The translations under genes and the position numbers were made by a program. The notes under the pieces are model-generated. The model was not told the origin of the DNA. It saw nothing but the letters and a program-made list of their open reading frames with translations, and searched no databases. A stretch of DNA of 64,000 nt. It comes from an uncultured Latescibacterota bacterium (GTDB lineage: Bacteria; Latescibacterota; UBA2968; UBA8231). Below, one piece after another: positions 40,170-50,302 of the stretch (position 1 is its first letter; each line of letters opens with the position of its first letter). The DNA lies in NCBI GenBank assembly GCA_958295495.1, contig OY282352.1, forward strand, positions 2,604,001 through 2,668,000, given 5' to 3'.

Positions 40170-43100
40170 ATGACCAAGTTTGCAGGCGTTTTTCGCGCTC
40201 TGATTGCACTCGGCGTCCTGCTCGCGCTGAGCTTGGCTCCGGCCGAGGCCAGTACGGGCAAAATCGCCGGTGTCGTCAAGGATGCCACCACCGGGGACGG
40301 GCTGCCCCATGCCAATGTCGTGGTGGTGGATACCAAACTGGGAACCACGGCGGACGAAAAGGGCCGCTTTTTTATTCTCAACGTGCCGGCGGGCACCTAC
40401 ACCCTCAAGGCCACGTATATCGGCTACGCGGATTATACGGTCGAGGAGGTGCGGGTCTCCACCGACCTGACCACGAATCTCGACATCGACCTGACTTCTT
40501 CGGATATCCAAGTCGAGGAGGTGATAATTCGCGCCGAGCGACCGATTATCGACAAAACCGCCACCAATGCGGTGCGCATTGTAGGGGCCGAGGACATAGA
40601 GATCCTGCCGTTCAGAGGCGTCGTCCAAATTTTGTCCCTGCAGGCCGGTGTGGTCGAGGACGAGGGTGATTTGCACATCCGCGGCTCGCGCAGCGACGAG
40701 ATCGGTTACTACGTCGAGGGTGCCAGCGTGCGCAACGTAATCACCGGCACCAGTGCTGTCAGCCTGATTGACGAGGCGCTGGAGGAAGTTCAGCTACAGG
40801 CCGGCGGCTTCAACGCCGAGTACGGCGGTGCCAACGCCGGCATCGTCTTGCAGGAACTACGCACCGGGGGCAGCGATTGGGACTTCAAGGTCGTCGCCGA
40901 GTCGGACAATTTCACTTCCGACTTTGAGGAGCGTTTCGGCACGTACTCTTATGGCTATTCCAACCAAGTGATCACGGCCGGCGGCCCGGTCGCGGGCAAC
41001 CAAAATATCCGCGCCTTCCTCGCTGGTCAGCGGTGGAGCCGGGACTACCGACCCACCTTCTGGTCGGGGTTCGAGTTTGAGAATCTGGTCGATACGGGCA
41101 ATCGCCAGGGCCGCGTGCATTGGGCGGAAGACGAGGAAGGCAATCCCATCCCAGATACGGTCGAGCGGCTGGAGGTCAAGCCGGGCAATATCCCGCACAC
41201 TGGCAGCCAGCTCCTCGACTTCAACGGCACCCTGCACTTCAACTACAATCCCATCCAGTTCCGGGTCACGGGCCTGCACTCCACCGGAGACCGAGATCTC
41301 AACATCAACCCCATCAAAAACATCCTCAACCAAGAACGCCTCAACGAGCAGACGTACTCTTCGAGCTTGGTCAACCTAAAGGCCATCCACTTGCTCGACC
41401 CGAGCATGTTCTACGAGATGAATGTCAGTTTCTACGATCAGGGACGAGATAGTTTTGACGGGGTGTTCAAAGAGCGTTGGTGGGTTTACAACGACAGCGT
41501 GGCCGTACAGCGCGCCTTGGAAGGCGGCTTGGAGTACACCCCCTATACGGCCAACGGATCGATACCCGAGCCTTACGACCTGAGCGGGTTTCCATTCAAC
41601 CGCCCAGGTTCGCCTACCAATTCTGCGTCGGGGAACAGCACGGGCGCTTGGTACGCCAAGGAACAGGATCGCTATTGGGGCTTGGCCGGCAGCATTACCA
41701 AGCAGACCGCGGTCCATCAACTCAAGGCTGGCTTTGACTACCAGATGTGGACGTCGCGCCGCTACGCCATCTTCAACGGATCCATTCGCTCAGGTATCGC
41801 AGCGACGTATCCCGAGCTAGACGAAGTGTATAAGCGGTACTACAGCGACGAGCTCGCCGAGGGCGAAATCCTCAACGAGCTGATCAAAACCGCCGAGGGC
41901 CTACCCAAAAACGAAGGTAGCCTCGAGGACCTCAAGCATTTCCTACGCCGCAGTGCTGGCGACTTCTATGGCTACGACGAGTTCGGCCGCTCCATCGACT
42001 CGTCGGACGACCCGCTACAAGAACCGCGCAAGCCCGTGGTCGGCTCGGCATACATCCAAGACAAGCTCGAATACAATGATCTGATCATCAACGCCGGGCT
42101 GCGCTTGGATTACTTCGATGCGGCGAGTTGGCGCTTTGTCGATCAATCGGCTCCGAAGATCGACAAAGATGCACGCACCATGGTGATCGCAGACTCGAGC
42201 GGCACGTACATGGAGAAGACGCCTGCATACGCGGAGGTCAGCCCGCGCTTGGGCTTTTCGTTCCCGGTGTCGGACCTCACGGTCTTCCACGTGCAGTACG
42301 GGCGCTTTTCGCAGATGCCGCGGATGCGCGATATGTTCACCGGCGGGGCGCGGCTGGCCGTCGAGTTGGGTGGGCAAAACTTCATCCTCACGCCCACGGC
42401 CTTTGCCGTCGAGCCGGTGCGCACGACCCAATACGAGATCGGCTTTGAGCGTCAGTTCGCCGATTTTGCATCGTTTGACGTGACGAGTTTTTACCGCGAC
42501 ATCAAGGGCCAGCTCCAGATCAGGCGTCAAAATGTATCGGCCGGGAACGCCGGTTCGTTTACGTACTTGCAGAACGGCGATTTCGCCACGACCAAGGGCA
42601 TTGAGTTCCAGTTCAAGGTGCGGCGGATCAACCGCTTGCAGGCCGAGCTAAACTACACGCTGTCCGACGCGCGCGGCACTGGTTCGACCCTGACATCGGC
42701 GCAGTCGGGCGTGGAGAACGACACCACCGTGCCGACGATCATCTCGCCGCTCGACTTCAACCAGACGCACCGCGGCTCTTTGTTCTTGGACTACCGCTTT
42801 GCCGACAACGAAGCAAACCCGCTCCTCCGCAGCTTGGGGGCCAACCTGCTGGCGCGCTTTGCCAGCGGCTACAACTTCACGCTCGTGGAGGGTTCGATCG
42901 GCCAGCGCGGGCCGGAAGAAGGCGGCATCCTCGCCAGCGACGACCCGCGCTCGCGCAAGCCAGTCGAGTCCATCAACCGCTCTTCGACGCCGTGGACTTT
43001 TCAGACGGACTTGCGGATTGACAAGGGCTTTTCGCTCATGGGGGTCAATGCCCGTATCTACGCGTACGTGCAGAACCTGTTCAACCGCCAGAACGTAATC

Positions 43101-43316
43101 AACGTGTACGGCCGGACCGGCAACGACAAGGACGACGGCTTTTTGACGAACCCGGACTTGAGCCAGCAGATCGTCGAAGCCAGCGGCGGCTTGCAGTACC
43201 AGCAGTTCTACGAGGCGATCAACTTGCTCAACCGCCAGCACTACTGGTCCACCGAAGGCGGCGACATCTACGACTCACCGCGGCAGATACGCTTCGGGCT
43301 ACAATTCGACTTCTAG
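40170..43316 (+). CDS. TonB-dependent receptor with carboxypeptidase-regulatory-like domain
   Basis: A 1048-residue outer-membrane receptor. It has a signal peptide (about 1-28), an N-terminal CarboxypepD_reg-like domain ('TGKIAGVVKDATTGDGLPHA' start, about 29-115), a plug ('IRGSRSDEIGYYVEGASV'), and a C-terminal 22-strand-type barrel ending 'RQIRFGLQFDF' with a terminal Phe. This layout is shared with SusC-like and FCB-group receptors. AAGGGAGGG lies about 10 bases before ATG 40170, 42 bases after the membrane cluster. No SusD-like lipoprotein follows; instead a giant secreted protein and a PorV-like protein do. The substrate is unknown. Confidence 0.88.
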   Translation: MTKFAGVFRALIALGVLLALSLAPAEASTGKIAGVVKDATTGDGLPHANVVVVDTKLGTTADEKGRFFILNVPAGTYTLKATYIGYADYTVEEVRVSTDLTTNLDIDLTSSDIQVEEVIIRAERPIIDKTATNAVRIVGAEDIEILPFRGVVQILSLQAGVVEDEGDLHIRGSRSDEIGYYVEGASVRNVITGTSAVSLIDEALEEVQLQAGGFNAEYGGANAGIVLQELRTGGSDWDFKVVAESDNFTSDFEERFGTYSYGYSNQVITAGGPVAGNQNIRAFLAGQRWSRDYRPTFWSGFEFENLVDTGNRQGRVHWAEDEEGNPIPDTVERLEVKPGNIPHTGSQLLDFNGTLHFNYNPIQFRVTGLHSTGDRDLNINPIKNILNQERLNEQTYSSSLVNLKAIHLLDPSMFYEMNVSFYDQGRDSFDGVFKERWWVYNDSVAVQRALEGGLEYTPYTANGSIPEPYDLSGFPFNRPGSPTNSASGNSTGAWYAKEQDRYWGLAGSITKQTAVHQLKAGFDYQMWTSRRYAIFNGSIRSGIAATYPELDEVYKRYYSDELAEGEILNELIKTAEGLPKNEGSLEDLKHFLRRSAGDFYGYDEFGRSIDSSDDPLQEPRKPVVGSAYIQDKLEYNDLIINAGLRLDYFDAASWRFVDQSAPKIDKDARTMVIADSSGTYMEKTPAYAEVSPRLGFSFPVSDLTVFHVQYGRFSQMPRMRDMFTGGARLAVELGGQNFILTPTAFAVEPVRTTQYEIGFERQFADFASFDVTSFYRDIKGQLQIRRQNVSAGNAGSFTYLQNGDFATTKGIEFQFKVRRINRLQAELNYTLSDARGTGSTLTSAQSGVENDTTVPTIISPLDFNQTHRGSLFLDYRFADNEANPLLRSLGANLLARFASGYNFTLVEGSIGQRGPEEGGILASDDPRSRKPVESINRSSTPWTFQTDLRIDKGFSLMGVNARIYAYVQNLFNRQNVINVYGRTGNDKDDGFLTNPDLSQQIVEASGGLQYQQFYEAINLLNRQHYWSTEGGDIYDSPRQIRFGLQFDF

Positions 43317-43341
43317 CTCCTTAAAAGCGAGGAAGTACACC

Positions 43342-46300
43342 ATGCGAAAACTCATTTTTGCAATGATAGCTGCGGCTGGGTTGGTGATCGGCCCGGCCGA
43401 GGCGCGCGAGCCGTTCTACGGTCGTGCGGCCAAAGCCCTCCAAGAGGAGGCCGTCGAGGTCTCGACCAAGTGGACGATGCTCAACATCAACAACATGGCC
43501 ATGTGGATTGAGAGCAGTGGTAAGTCGGCCCACAACCCGACCACTGGCAGCGCGGGCGTGACTTTTCCGCGCTCGACCGACCAAGTCATCTTTCAGGACG
43601 GACTGATTTGGGGCGGGCGGGTCATTGACGGCAACCCACAGGAGTTGCGAGTCGGCGGCCAGACCTATTCCATTGGCACGGTCCCAGGTGCCATTGAGTC
43701 GAGGGGGGTGGCCCAAGACCGCGATACAGCGCGCCTGTACCGAATTCGCCGCGACTATGCGACCGCTGATTTGCGGCTCGACGCCTCCGAGGTTCTCAAC
43801 AAGGGCCTGAGCGAGGTCACCGACGCCGATGAGGAGGCCGTGCGCGCCCAATACGAGCGCGACTGGATGGAGTGGCCGGCCGAGTTGGGTGCTCCCTTTT
43901 ATGACAACGACGCAGACGGGCGGTACGACCCCTCGGTTGACGAGCCGGGGCTGGCCAATGCCGACCAAGTGATCTGGCTTGCCATCAACGACTTAGACCA
44001 AGGGGCTGTCGCCGATCTCTACGGCTCCCTACCGATTGGCATGGAGACGCAGGTGACGCTGTGGGGTTACGCCCGCACGGACGCGCTGGGCGACGCGATT
44101 TTCAAGAAGTACAAGGTCATTTACAAGGGCACCGAGAGCACGCCGGACACGGCGCGCGTCGAGGACATGTACTTGGCCCAATGGTCGGACCCCGACTTGG
44201 GCGACTTTGGCGACGACTTTGCCGGAGCCGATGTCGATCTGAGCCTCGGGTACGTGTATAACTCAATCGACGACGACTCCCATTACGTGGATTTTGAATT
44301 GGCACCGCCGGCTGCGGGCTACGACTTTTTGCAAGGCCCGATCGTGCCGGTGTACCTACTCGACGAGGAGGGTAATGTCGCCGTGGATGAGGAAGGCAAC
44401 TCCTTGCTCGACGAGAGCTCGGTGGCGATCTTCAACGACGGCCTGAGGCCCGGTTACAAGAACTTGCCGATGACCGCTTTCGTGTACTTCGCGGCTGGTT
44501 CGTCGATCGGCGACCCGGATTTGAGAGAGTACGACGGCACCTTGCAGTGGTACAATCTGTTGCAAGGCTTCCAGCCGCAGGCCGACGTCGAAAATCCCGT
44601 GCCCTACACCAATCCGCTGACCAACGAGGATACCAAGTTCACGCTCGACGGCGACCCAACGCGGGCCACTGGCTGGAACGACGGAGTCCCATTGCCGGCC
44701 GGCGACCGGCGCATCGTAATGGCGACCGGCCCGTTTGAGATGGCGTTGGGCGACACGCAAGAAGTGGTGGTCGCACTCTTGGGCGCGAGCAGCAGCGACC
44801 GCTTGCGCAGCGTCTCCAAGCTCAAGTTTACCGACCAGTTCGTGCAGGACGCGTACAACAGCTTCTTTCAGGTTCCCAAGCCGCCGGCCCGGCCCAATGT
44901 TCGCCTAGTCGAGCTGGATCAGACCATCATCTTGGACTGGGGTTGGGACGACGAGTCGATTCAGGCCACCGAAGGCGAGGGTTCGCCCGGCTTCGACTTT
45001 GAAGGCTACAACCTCTACCAGTTGCCCGCGGCCGAAGCCACGCTCTCCCAAGGAGTCAAGGTGGCGACCTTTGACATCGAAAACGGCGTGACTACGATCC
45101 TCGGCATTGCCCTCGACGAGGAGTCGGGCGTGGTGCTCGATGTGCCCCTGCAGGTCGGCATTGACTTCGGAATCAAGCGCAATATCAAGATCACTGAGGA
45201 CTACATCCGCGGCGGTCCGCTGGTCAACGGCCAGCAGTACTACTTCGCGGTGACGGCCTACAACCGCGCCACAGCCGAAGGTGCTGCTACCACTGCGCTG
45301 GAGAGTGCGCCGCAGACCATGATTTGCGTACCGCAGCCGCCGCGGCCAGGTACTCGCTACCTGAGCAAGCCTGACGCCGTGATAACCGCCTGGCACGCAG
45401 CCGGTGCCAGCGACGGTGCGGTCGCGGTCACCGTGGTTGATCCGACGAGAACCACCGGGCATGACTACGCGATCGAATACGCTGCCGACGCCGACGGCAA
45501 CACGGTCTGGAATCTGGTTGACAAGACCAGCGGTGAGACCCTGTTGGCCGACCAGACCGATCAGGCCGGCACGGCCTTCTACGTTGGTTCCGCCGGCATT
45601 GAGGTCGCCGTCTCCGGCCCGCCCGTCGGCATGAAGAGCTGGGCCGGCCCGGCCATGCCCTTTGAGGCGTGGAAGGCTTCGCCCGAAGCGGCCGACTTGA
45701 CGGACGACGGCCAGATCAAGGCCGCGGACTTTGCCCAAGCCGTCGATCACGCCAGCGATACTCGCTGGTTCACTTGGGCTGGCGGCTCCAACGGCTGGGG
45801 TGCCGAAGGCTTCCAAGGCGCGATGACCGGCGATCCCAATCATCAGTGGTTCGCGCCGACGACGGTGACGCCGGACAGGCTGCGCACAGTGGAGTTGCGC
45901 TTCACCGACGTCATTGAAGAAGACGGCGAAGACCAGTACAAGCCGGTGGACCTCAACAGCGAGAACGTGTCGTGGGCCTATCGCTATCTACGCGGTGCCG
46001 GAGGGGAACCGCCGGCACCCGGGGACCTAACGACGACGCAGAATCCTTGGGACTTTGGCAAGTACATTATCAATACCGAAGGCCCAGGCGTCTATGTCTA
46101 TCAGGAACGCAATCCGATCGCGCTTTCGGCTTGGGATATCGAGAGCGAGCCGCCGCGCCGATTGGAAGTGGCCTTCCTCGAGAACAACCAGCCCGGCGGC
46201 TTGGTCAACGGCGTCTATGGCCCGCCTTTTTACGAGGTGGCGAGCAATGTCGCCGGTTCAGGTCCTCGCGAGTGGCTGTTCATCTTCGACTTGGATTACA

Positions 46301-46863
46301 CAGATCCCAACCAAGGCGAGAACAGCGACATCTTGCTGAACAACGGTCTGATCTACGATGGGACAGAAGGAGAAGAACACCTGCCCTTCATGTGGATCAT
46401 CTTCTCCGAGCGTCGCCGCGAGGAGGATTTCCCGTCGAACGGCGATTCCTTTCTGCTGGTCGCCAACCACGTCAACACCCCAGCCGACCGCTTCTCATTT
46501 GCGGTTCAGGGGTCGGAAAGCAGCGACGCCTACCTAGCAGAAGACATCAAAAAGATCAACGTCTTTCCCAATCCCTACTTAGGCGTCAACGCGGCAGAGA
46601 CCAGCCGCTACAGCCACTTCGTGACCTTCAGCCACCTGCCGCCCAAGGCGAATATCCGCATCTTCGACATGAGTGGCACGCTAGTGCGCACAATTGAGAA
46701 AGACGATCCGTCGCAATTCACGCACTGGGATCTGCAAAACCACAGCGAATTGCCGGTGGCCAGCGGCATGTATATCGCCCATATCGAGTTGCCGGGAACC
46801 GGCAAGAGTCGGATCCTCAAGCTGGCCGTCATCCGAGAGCAGCAGTTTTTGGAGAACTTCTAG
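43342..46863 (+). CDS. Giant secreted protein with type IX-like C-terminal sorting domain
   Basis: A 1173-residue secreted protein with a signal peptide (about 1-22, ending EAR). Acidic calcium-site-like stretches ('DNDADGRYDPSVDEPG'; 'ADLTDDGQIKAADFAQAV', dockerin-like) are scattered through it. Fibronectin-like repeats occupy the middle ('PPARPNVRLVELDQTIILDW'). The C-terminus carries 'INVFPNPYLG' and 'ANIRIFDMSGTLVRTI...GMYIAHIEL', the FlgD-like/T9SS sorting fold. The N-terminal 500 residues are unrecognised. It starts 25 bases after the receptor and is followed by a PorV-like gene. It may be an exported, surface-attached protein; its enzymatic role, if any, is unknown. Confidence 0.7.
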   Translation: MRKLIFAMIAAAGLVIGPAEAREPFYGRAAKALQEEAVEVSTKWTMLNINNMAMWIESSGKSAHNPTTGSAGVTFPRSTDQVIFQDGLIWGGRVIDGNPQELRVGGQTYSIGTVPGAIESRGVAQDRDTARLYRIRRDYATADLRLDASEVLNKGLSEVTDADEEAVRAQYERDWMEWPAELGAPFYDNDADGRYDPSVDEPGLANADQVIWLAINDLDQGAVADLYGSLPIGMETQVTLWGYARTDALGDAIFKKYKVIYKGTESTPDTARVEDMYLAQWSDPDLGDFGDDFAGADVDLSLGYVYNSIDDDSHYVDFELAPPAAGYDFLQGPIVPVYLLDEEGNVAVDEEGNSLLDESSVAIFNDGLRPGYKNLPMTAFVYFAAGSSIGDPDLREYDGTLQWYNLLQGFQPQADVENPVPYTNPLTNEDTKFTLDGDPTRATGWNDGVPLPAGDRRIVMATGPFEMALGDTQEVVVALLGASSSDRLRSVSKLKFTDQFVQDAYNSFFQVPKPPARPNVRLVELDQTIILDWGWDDESIQATEGEGSPGFDFEGYNLYQLPAAEATLSQGVKVATFDIENGVTTILGIALDEESGVVLDVPLQVGIDFGIKRNIKITEDYIRGGPLVNGQQYYFAVTAYNRATAEGAATTALESAPQTMICVPQPPRPGTRYLSKPDAVITAWHAAGASDGAVAVTVVDPTRTTGHDYAIEYAADADGNTVWNLVDKTSGETLLADQTDQAGTAFYVGSAGIEVAVSGPPVGMKSWAGPAMPFEAWKASPEAADLTDDGQIKAADFAQAVDHASDTRWFTWAGGSNGWGAEGFQGAMTGDPNHQWFAPTTVTPDRLRTVELRFTDVIEEDGEDQYKPVDLNSENVSWAYRYLRGAGGEPPAPGDLTTTQNPWDFGKYIINTEGPGVYVYQERNPIALSAWDIESEPPRRLEVAFLENNQPGGLVNGVYGPPFYEVASNVAGSGPREWLFIFDLDYTDPNQGENSDILLNNGLIYDGTEGEEHLPFMWIIFSERRREEDFPSNGDSFLLVANHVNTPADRFSFAVQGSESSDAYLAEDIKKINVFPNPYLGVNAAETSRYSHFVTFSHLPPKANIRIFDMSGTLVRTIEKDDPSQFTHWDLQNHSELPVASGMYIAHIELPGTGKSRILKLAVIREQQFLENF

Positions 46864-46885
46864 GGGAGAAACAGGAGGCCATTCC

Positions 46886-47920
46886 ATGCTTCGACACAGC
46901 TTTCGCATCTCGACGATCCTGCTGGCGCTGGTTTTCGCCTCGGCTGCGGCCTTTGCCGACGGCTATGATCGCGCTGGTACGGCCGCCGCTCCGGAGCTGC
47001 TGATTCCGGTTGGCGCGCGCGACATGGCCTTGGGCGGAGCCTCTATCGCCACCAGTTCCGGTCTGGAAGCCTTGCACTGGAACCCGGCGGGTCTGTCCAA
47101 GTCCGAATCCAACGCGGGCATCATGTTCTCGACGATGTCCTATCTGGCGGATACCCGCATCAACTATCTGGCTACTGGTGCCAACTTCAAGAGCCTCGGC
47201 TCGCTGGCCCTCAACATCAAGGCGCTGGATTTCGGCGAGATCCCAATCACGACCGAGGCCAATCCCGACGGCACCGGCGCGACCTTTTCGCCGACCTTCT
47301 TTACTCTGGGCCTGACCTTCGCCCGGGAACTGACCGATCGCATCGCCATCGGCATTACCAGCCATTATGTCGTCAACCGCATCCAGCGCGTCGAGGCCAC
47401 TGCGACCTCGTTGAGCGCCGGTCTGCAATACGCCAATCTGGGCGGAATTGCCGGCTTGGACCTCGGGGTGGCACTCAAGCACATCGGTACGCAGATGCAG
47501 TTTGGAGGGTCCGGCCTGTTGCGTCGCGGCCAGGTTGACGGGTTGCGCCGCGGACCCTCTGATTACAATGTACAGGCTAGCTCGGCCGACCTGCCCTCAA
47601 CTTTTGAACTCGGTTTGAGCTACCGCTACACGCCCGCTGGTCTGGGCGCGGTCAACTTGTCCTCGGTCTTCCGGCACAACAACTTCGCCTACGACCAATA
47701 CCGATTGGGTGCCGAGTATCTGTTGAACAATTTCTTCGCCGTGCGCGCTGGCTTCGACTACGCGCCCAACTCGACCGACGACTACATCTACGGCACCAGC
47801 TTCGGCTTTGGTATGAATCTGGATGCCGGGACGATCAAAAATTTGCGCGTTGATTACGCCTACACCACGGTTGAGTATTTCGACGCGCTCAATACCTTTA
47901 CCTTTCAGTTCGGTTTCTGA
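46886..47920 (+). CDS. PorV/PorQ-family outer-membrane protein
   Basis: A 344-residue protein with a signal peptide (about 1-24). The N-terminal signature 'ELLIPVGARDMALGGASIAT' followed by 'SGLEALHWNPAGLSK' is characteristic of the PorV/PorQ (UPF0164) family. The remaining sequence is strand-like and ends 'FTFQFGF' with a terminal Phe, as in a FadL-like barrel. In Bacteroidetes PorV carries type IX cargo to the attachment complex, which fits the preceding sorting-domain protein. I chose ATG 46886 (AGGAGG at 46873-46878); a longer in-frame start lies inside the previous gene. No other T9SS core gene is present. Confidence 0.8.
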   Translation: MLRHSFRISTILLALVFASAAAFADGYDRAGTAAAPELLIPVGARDMALGGASIATSSGLEALHWNPAGLSKSESNAGIMFSTMSYLADTRINYLATGANFKSLGSLALNIKALDFGEIPITTEANPDGTGATFSPTFFTLGLTFARELTDRIAIGITSHYVVNRIQRVEATATSLSAGLQYANLGGIAGLDLGVALKHIGTQMQFGGSGLLRRGQVDGLRRGPSDYNVQASSADLPSTFELGLSYRYTPAGLGAVNLSSVFRHNNFAYDQYRLGAEYLLNNFFAVRAGFDYAPNSTDDYIYGTSFGFGMNLDAGTIKNLRVDYAYTTVEYFDALNTFTFQFGF

Positions 47921-47979
47921 ATTTGATCGCGCGGCACACGTCCTGTGCGCCGCGCAATTTTTCTCACGGGAGATTGCCA

Positions 47980-48984
47980 ATGAAGTGCGTGCGCTCGCTG
48001 GTGGTGCTCGTCGCCGTCGCTGGATTGGGATGTCAGAGTTCGACCATGACGGCGGCCAAGCTCTATATCGAGCAGGAACAGCCCCAAAAGGCCAAAGAAC
48101 AACTCGCCCTAGTCTTGCAGACCGAGCCAGAAAATTGCGAGGCTCACTTGCTCATGGGCAAGCTCTTAGGGGAGGAGGGCCGCTATGGCGAAATGGCCGA
48201 TCACTTGGCACACGCCGAGCGCAACCCCAAGTTTCAAAGCGAGGCTGAACAAATGCGCCGCCACTATTGGACGCGCGAGTACAATACCGGCGTCAGCTAT
48301 GCCCAAGGCGAGGTGCCGAATTACGTCATGGCGCGGCATTCGTTTCACAACGCTACCCTCATTGACGAGAGCGCACTCGACGCTTGGCGCAACCTCGCGT
48401 ACGTCTATTACCAGATCGACAGCACGGATGCAGCCATTGCCACCTACCAGAAGATCGCGTCGGCAGATCCAGAAGACGAGCGCACCTTTTTCAGCTTAGG
48501 GTCGCTCTACTTGAAAAATGATCACCTCGATGAGGCCATCCGCGCCTTGTCGCAGGTGGTCAAGATCGATCCCGCAAACTTCAATGGCCTGACTTATCTC
48601 GCCATCGCCCAAGCCCAAGCCGAGGACTACGAGGGTGCCGAGGCCAATTATCGCAAGGTCATCGAGCTGAACCCCGATGATTTCAGGCCCTACTCCAACT
48701 TGGGCAACCTCTACTGGCAGCAAGAAAAATACACCGCGGCGAAGCGGGCCTATGGGCAGGCCCTACAACTCGAACCCGACGACGGGGACGTGCGCTACAA
48801 CCTCGCCATGGTCCACTTGGCCACAGAGGACATGGATGGCGCGTTGCCGCTCTTGGAGCGGCTCGCCGAACAAATGCCAGACAATGCGTTGGTGTGGATG
48901 CACTTGGGAACGGTTTACGCCCACAAGGACTTGGTTGCGGAGAGCGAAGCGGCGTTTGCGCGGGCCGCGGAACTAGAGGAGTAA
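47980..48984 (+). CDS. TPR-repeat lipoprotein
   Basis: A 334-residue protein with a lipoprotein signal (lipobox VAGLGC, so Cys17 is lipidated) and then at least seven tetratricopeptide repeats (for example 'PDDFRPYSNLGNLYWQQEKY'). TPR lipoproteins act as scaffolds in the periplasm or at the outer membrane. I chose ATG 47980 because it gives the lipobox directly; a frame open from 47923 adds 19 residues without a signal. GGGAG precedes. It lies after the PorV-like gene and before the permeases and could be part of either group. Confidence 0.75.
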   Translation: MKCVRSLVVLVAVAGLGCQSSTMTAAKLYIEQEQPQKAKEQLALVLQTEPENCEAHLLMGKLLGEEGRYGEMADHLAHAERNPKFQSEAEQMRRHYWTREYNTGVSYAQGEVPNYVMARHSFHNATLIDESALDAWRNLAYVYYQIDSTDAAIATYQKIASADPEDERTFFSLGSLYLKNDHLDEAIRALSQVVKIDPANFNGLTYLAIAQAQAEDYEGAEANYRKVIELNPDDFRPYSNLGNLYWQQEKYTAAKRAYGQALQLEPDDGDVRYNLAMVHLATEDMDGALPLLERLAEQMPDNALVWMHLGTVYAHKDLVAESEAAFARAAELEE

Positions 48985-49006
48985 AGCGCCCGCGCTGTAA
49001 TCCACC

Positions 49007-50302
49007 ATGCTGCAGTACACCATCCAGCGCATTCTGCTGGCCATCCCGACCCTCCTCGGCATCACCCTACTGACCTTCCTGATTATGCGCTTGGCGCCCG
49101 GCGACCCGGTCGATCTGTTCTTGGGCGGGGCCGCTGGCGGCGAGGGGATCTCCACCGACCACCAAGCAGACATGGAGAAGACGCGCCGGGATTTGCGCCG
49201 CCAACTCGGGCTGGACCAACCTCTGTACATCCAGTATTTGCACTGGCTTTCCAACTTGGTCTTGCGCGTAGAAGACCTAGGCGCATTCGACCGCGGGGCT
49301 TTGCTGGCCGACGCCGTGCTCGACGAGCTACCAGACGCGGCGCGGGCCGAGCTGGCCGCGCTCGAGGGCGCGGCGCGCAAGGCGCGCTTCTTAGAACACT
49401 TTCGCCGCCGGCGTCCCGAGCGCGTCGCCGAGCTAATTGAGTCGCCTTTCTGGCAGAGCCGCCTTTTCTCGCCAGCCAAAAACTACGCTTATGCCGGGTC
49501 TGGCTTGGAACTGGTGCAGGCGGGTGGCTGGCGTTTGGTGACGCTGAATCTGGGGCGCTCCTTCAAAGACCAAGAGCCGGTCATTGACCACATCCTCGAT
49601 CGGCTGCCCATCACGCTGGAAATCAACCTCATCAGCCTAGTCTTTGCCTATCTAGTCGGCGTGCCGCTGGGCATAGTGATCGCAGTCAAACAAAATACCG
49701 CGATCGAGCGTTTGGCTACCACCGGGACCTTCATGCTGTGGTCAATGCCTTCGTTCTGGGTCGGCATGCTGTTGATCTTGTTTTTCTGCAACAAGGAATT
49801 CTTCCACTGGTTTCCGGCCTCTGGGATCCAATCTATAGAAGCTGGGGAAGACTGGGGATTCTGGCGGCTGCTGACCGACCACGCCCACCACATGGTCTTG
49901 CCGGTATTGGCTTCGACCTACGCCAGCTTCGCTGGTATTTCGCGCTATATGCGCACTAGCATGTTGGAGAATTTGCGGCTGGACTACGTGCGCACCGCCC
50001 AAGCCAAAGGGTTGCGCTACCGAGTTGTGGTGCTGCGCCACGTGCTGCGCAATTCCCTGATTCCCATTGTAACCCTGCTGGCGGGGCTTTTGCCGGGGAT
50101 GATCGCGGGTTCGGTGTTTATCGAGACGATCTTCACCATTCCGGGCATGGGCTTTTTGGCTTTCCAGTCGGTCATTGTGCGCGACTATCCCGTGGCCATG
50201 GCGCTCTTCACCGTTGGCGCGGCCCTGTCGCTGGCGGGGATCTTGGTGGCGGATATTCTGCTCAAGGTGGCGGATCCGCGCATTGACTTTGCGAGTATGT
50301 AG
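49007..50302 (+). CDS. DppB/OppB-type ABC transporter permease with long periplasmic insertion
   Basis: A 431-residue peptide-type permease, about 100 residues longer than the usual 310-340. The normal start ('IQRILLAIPTLLGITLLTFL') and first span are followed by an extra hydrophilic region (about residues 80-175, rich in Arg, Glu and Ala), then the membrane domain and the EAA-type loop ('LDYVRTAQAKGLRYRVVVLR', about 323-342). The remaining five spans are present. The insertion is likely periplasmic. It is followed directly by the partner permease and belongs with the binding protein at 31204. No ATPase gene accompanies them. Confidence 0.85.
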   Translation: MLQYTIQRILLAIPTLLGITLLTFLIMRLAPGDPVDLFLGGAAGGEGISTDHQADMEKTRRDLRRQLGLDQPLYIQYLHWLSNLVLRVEDLGAFDRGALLADAVLDELPDAARAELAALEGAARKARFLEHFRRRRPERVAELIESPFWQSRLFSPAKNYAYAGSGLELVQAGGWRLVTLNLGRSFKDQEPVIDHILDRLPITLEINLISLVFAYLVGVPLGIVIAVKQNTAIERLATTGTFMLWSMPSFWVGMLLILFFCNKEFFHWFPASGIQSIEAGEDWGFWRLLTDHAHHMVLPVLASTYASFAGISRYMRTSMLENLRLDYVRTAQAKGLRYRVVVLRHVLRNSLIPIVTLLAGLLPGMIAGSVFIETIFTIPGMGFLAFQSVIVRDYPVAMALFTVGAALSLAGILVADILLKVADPRIDFASM

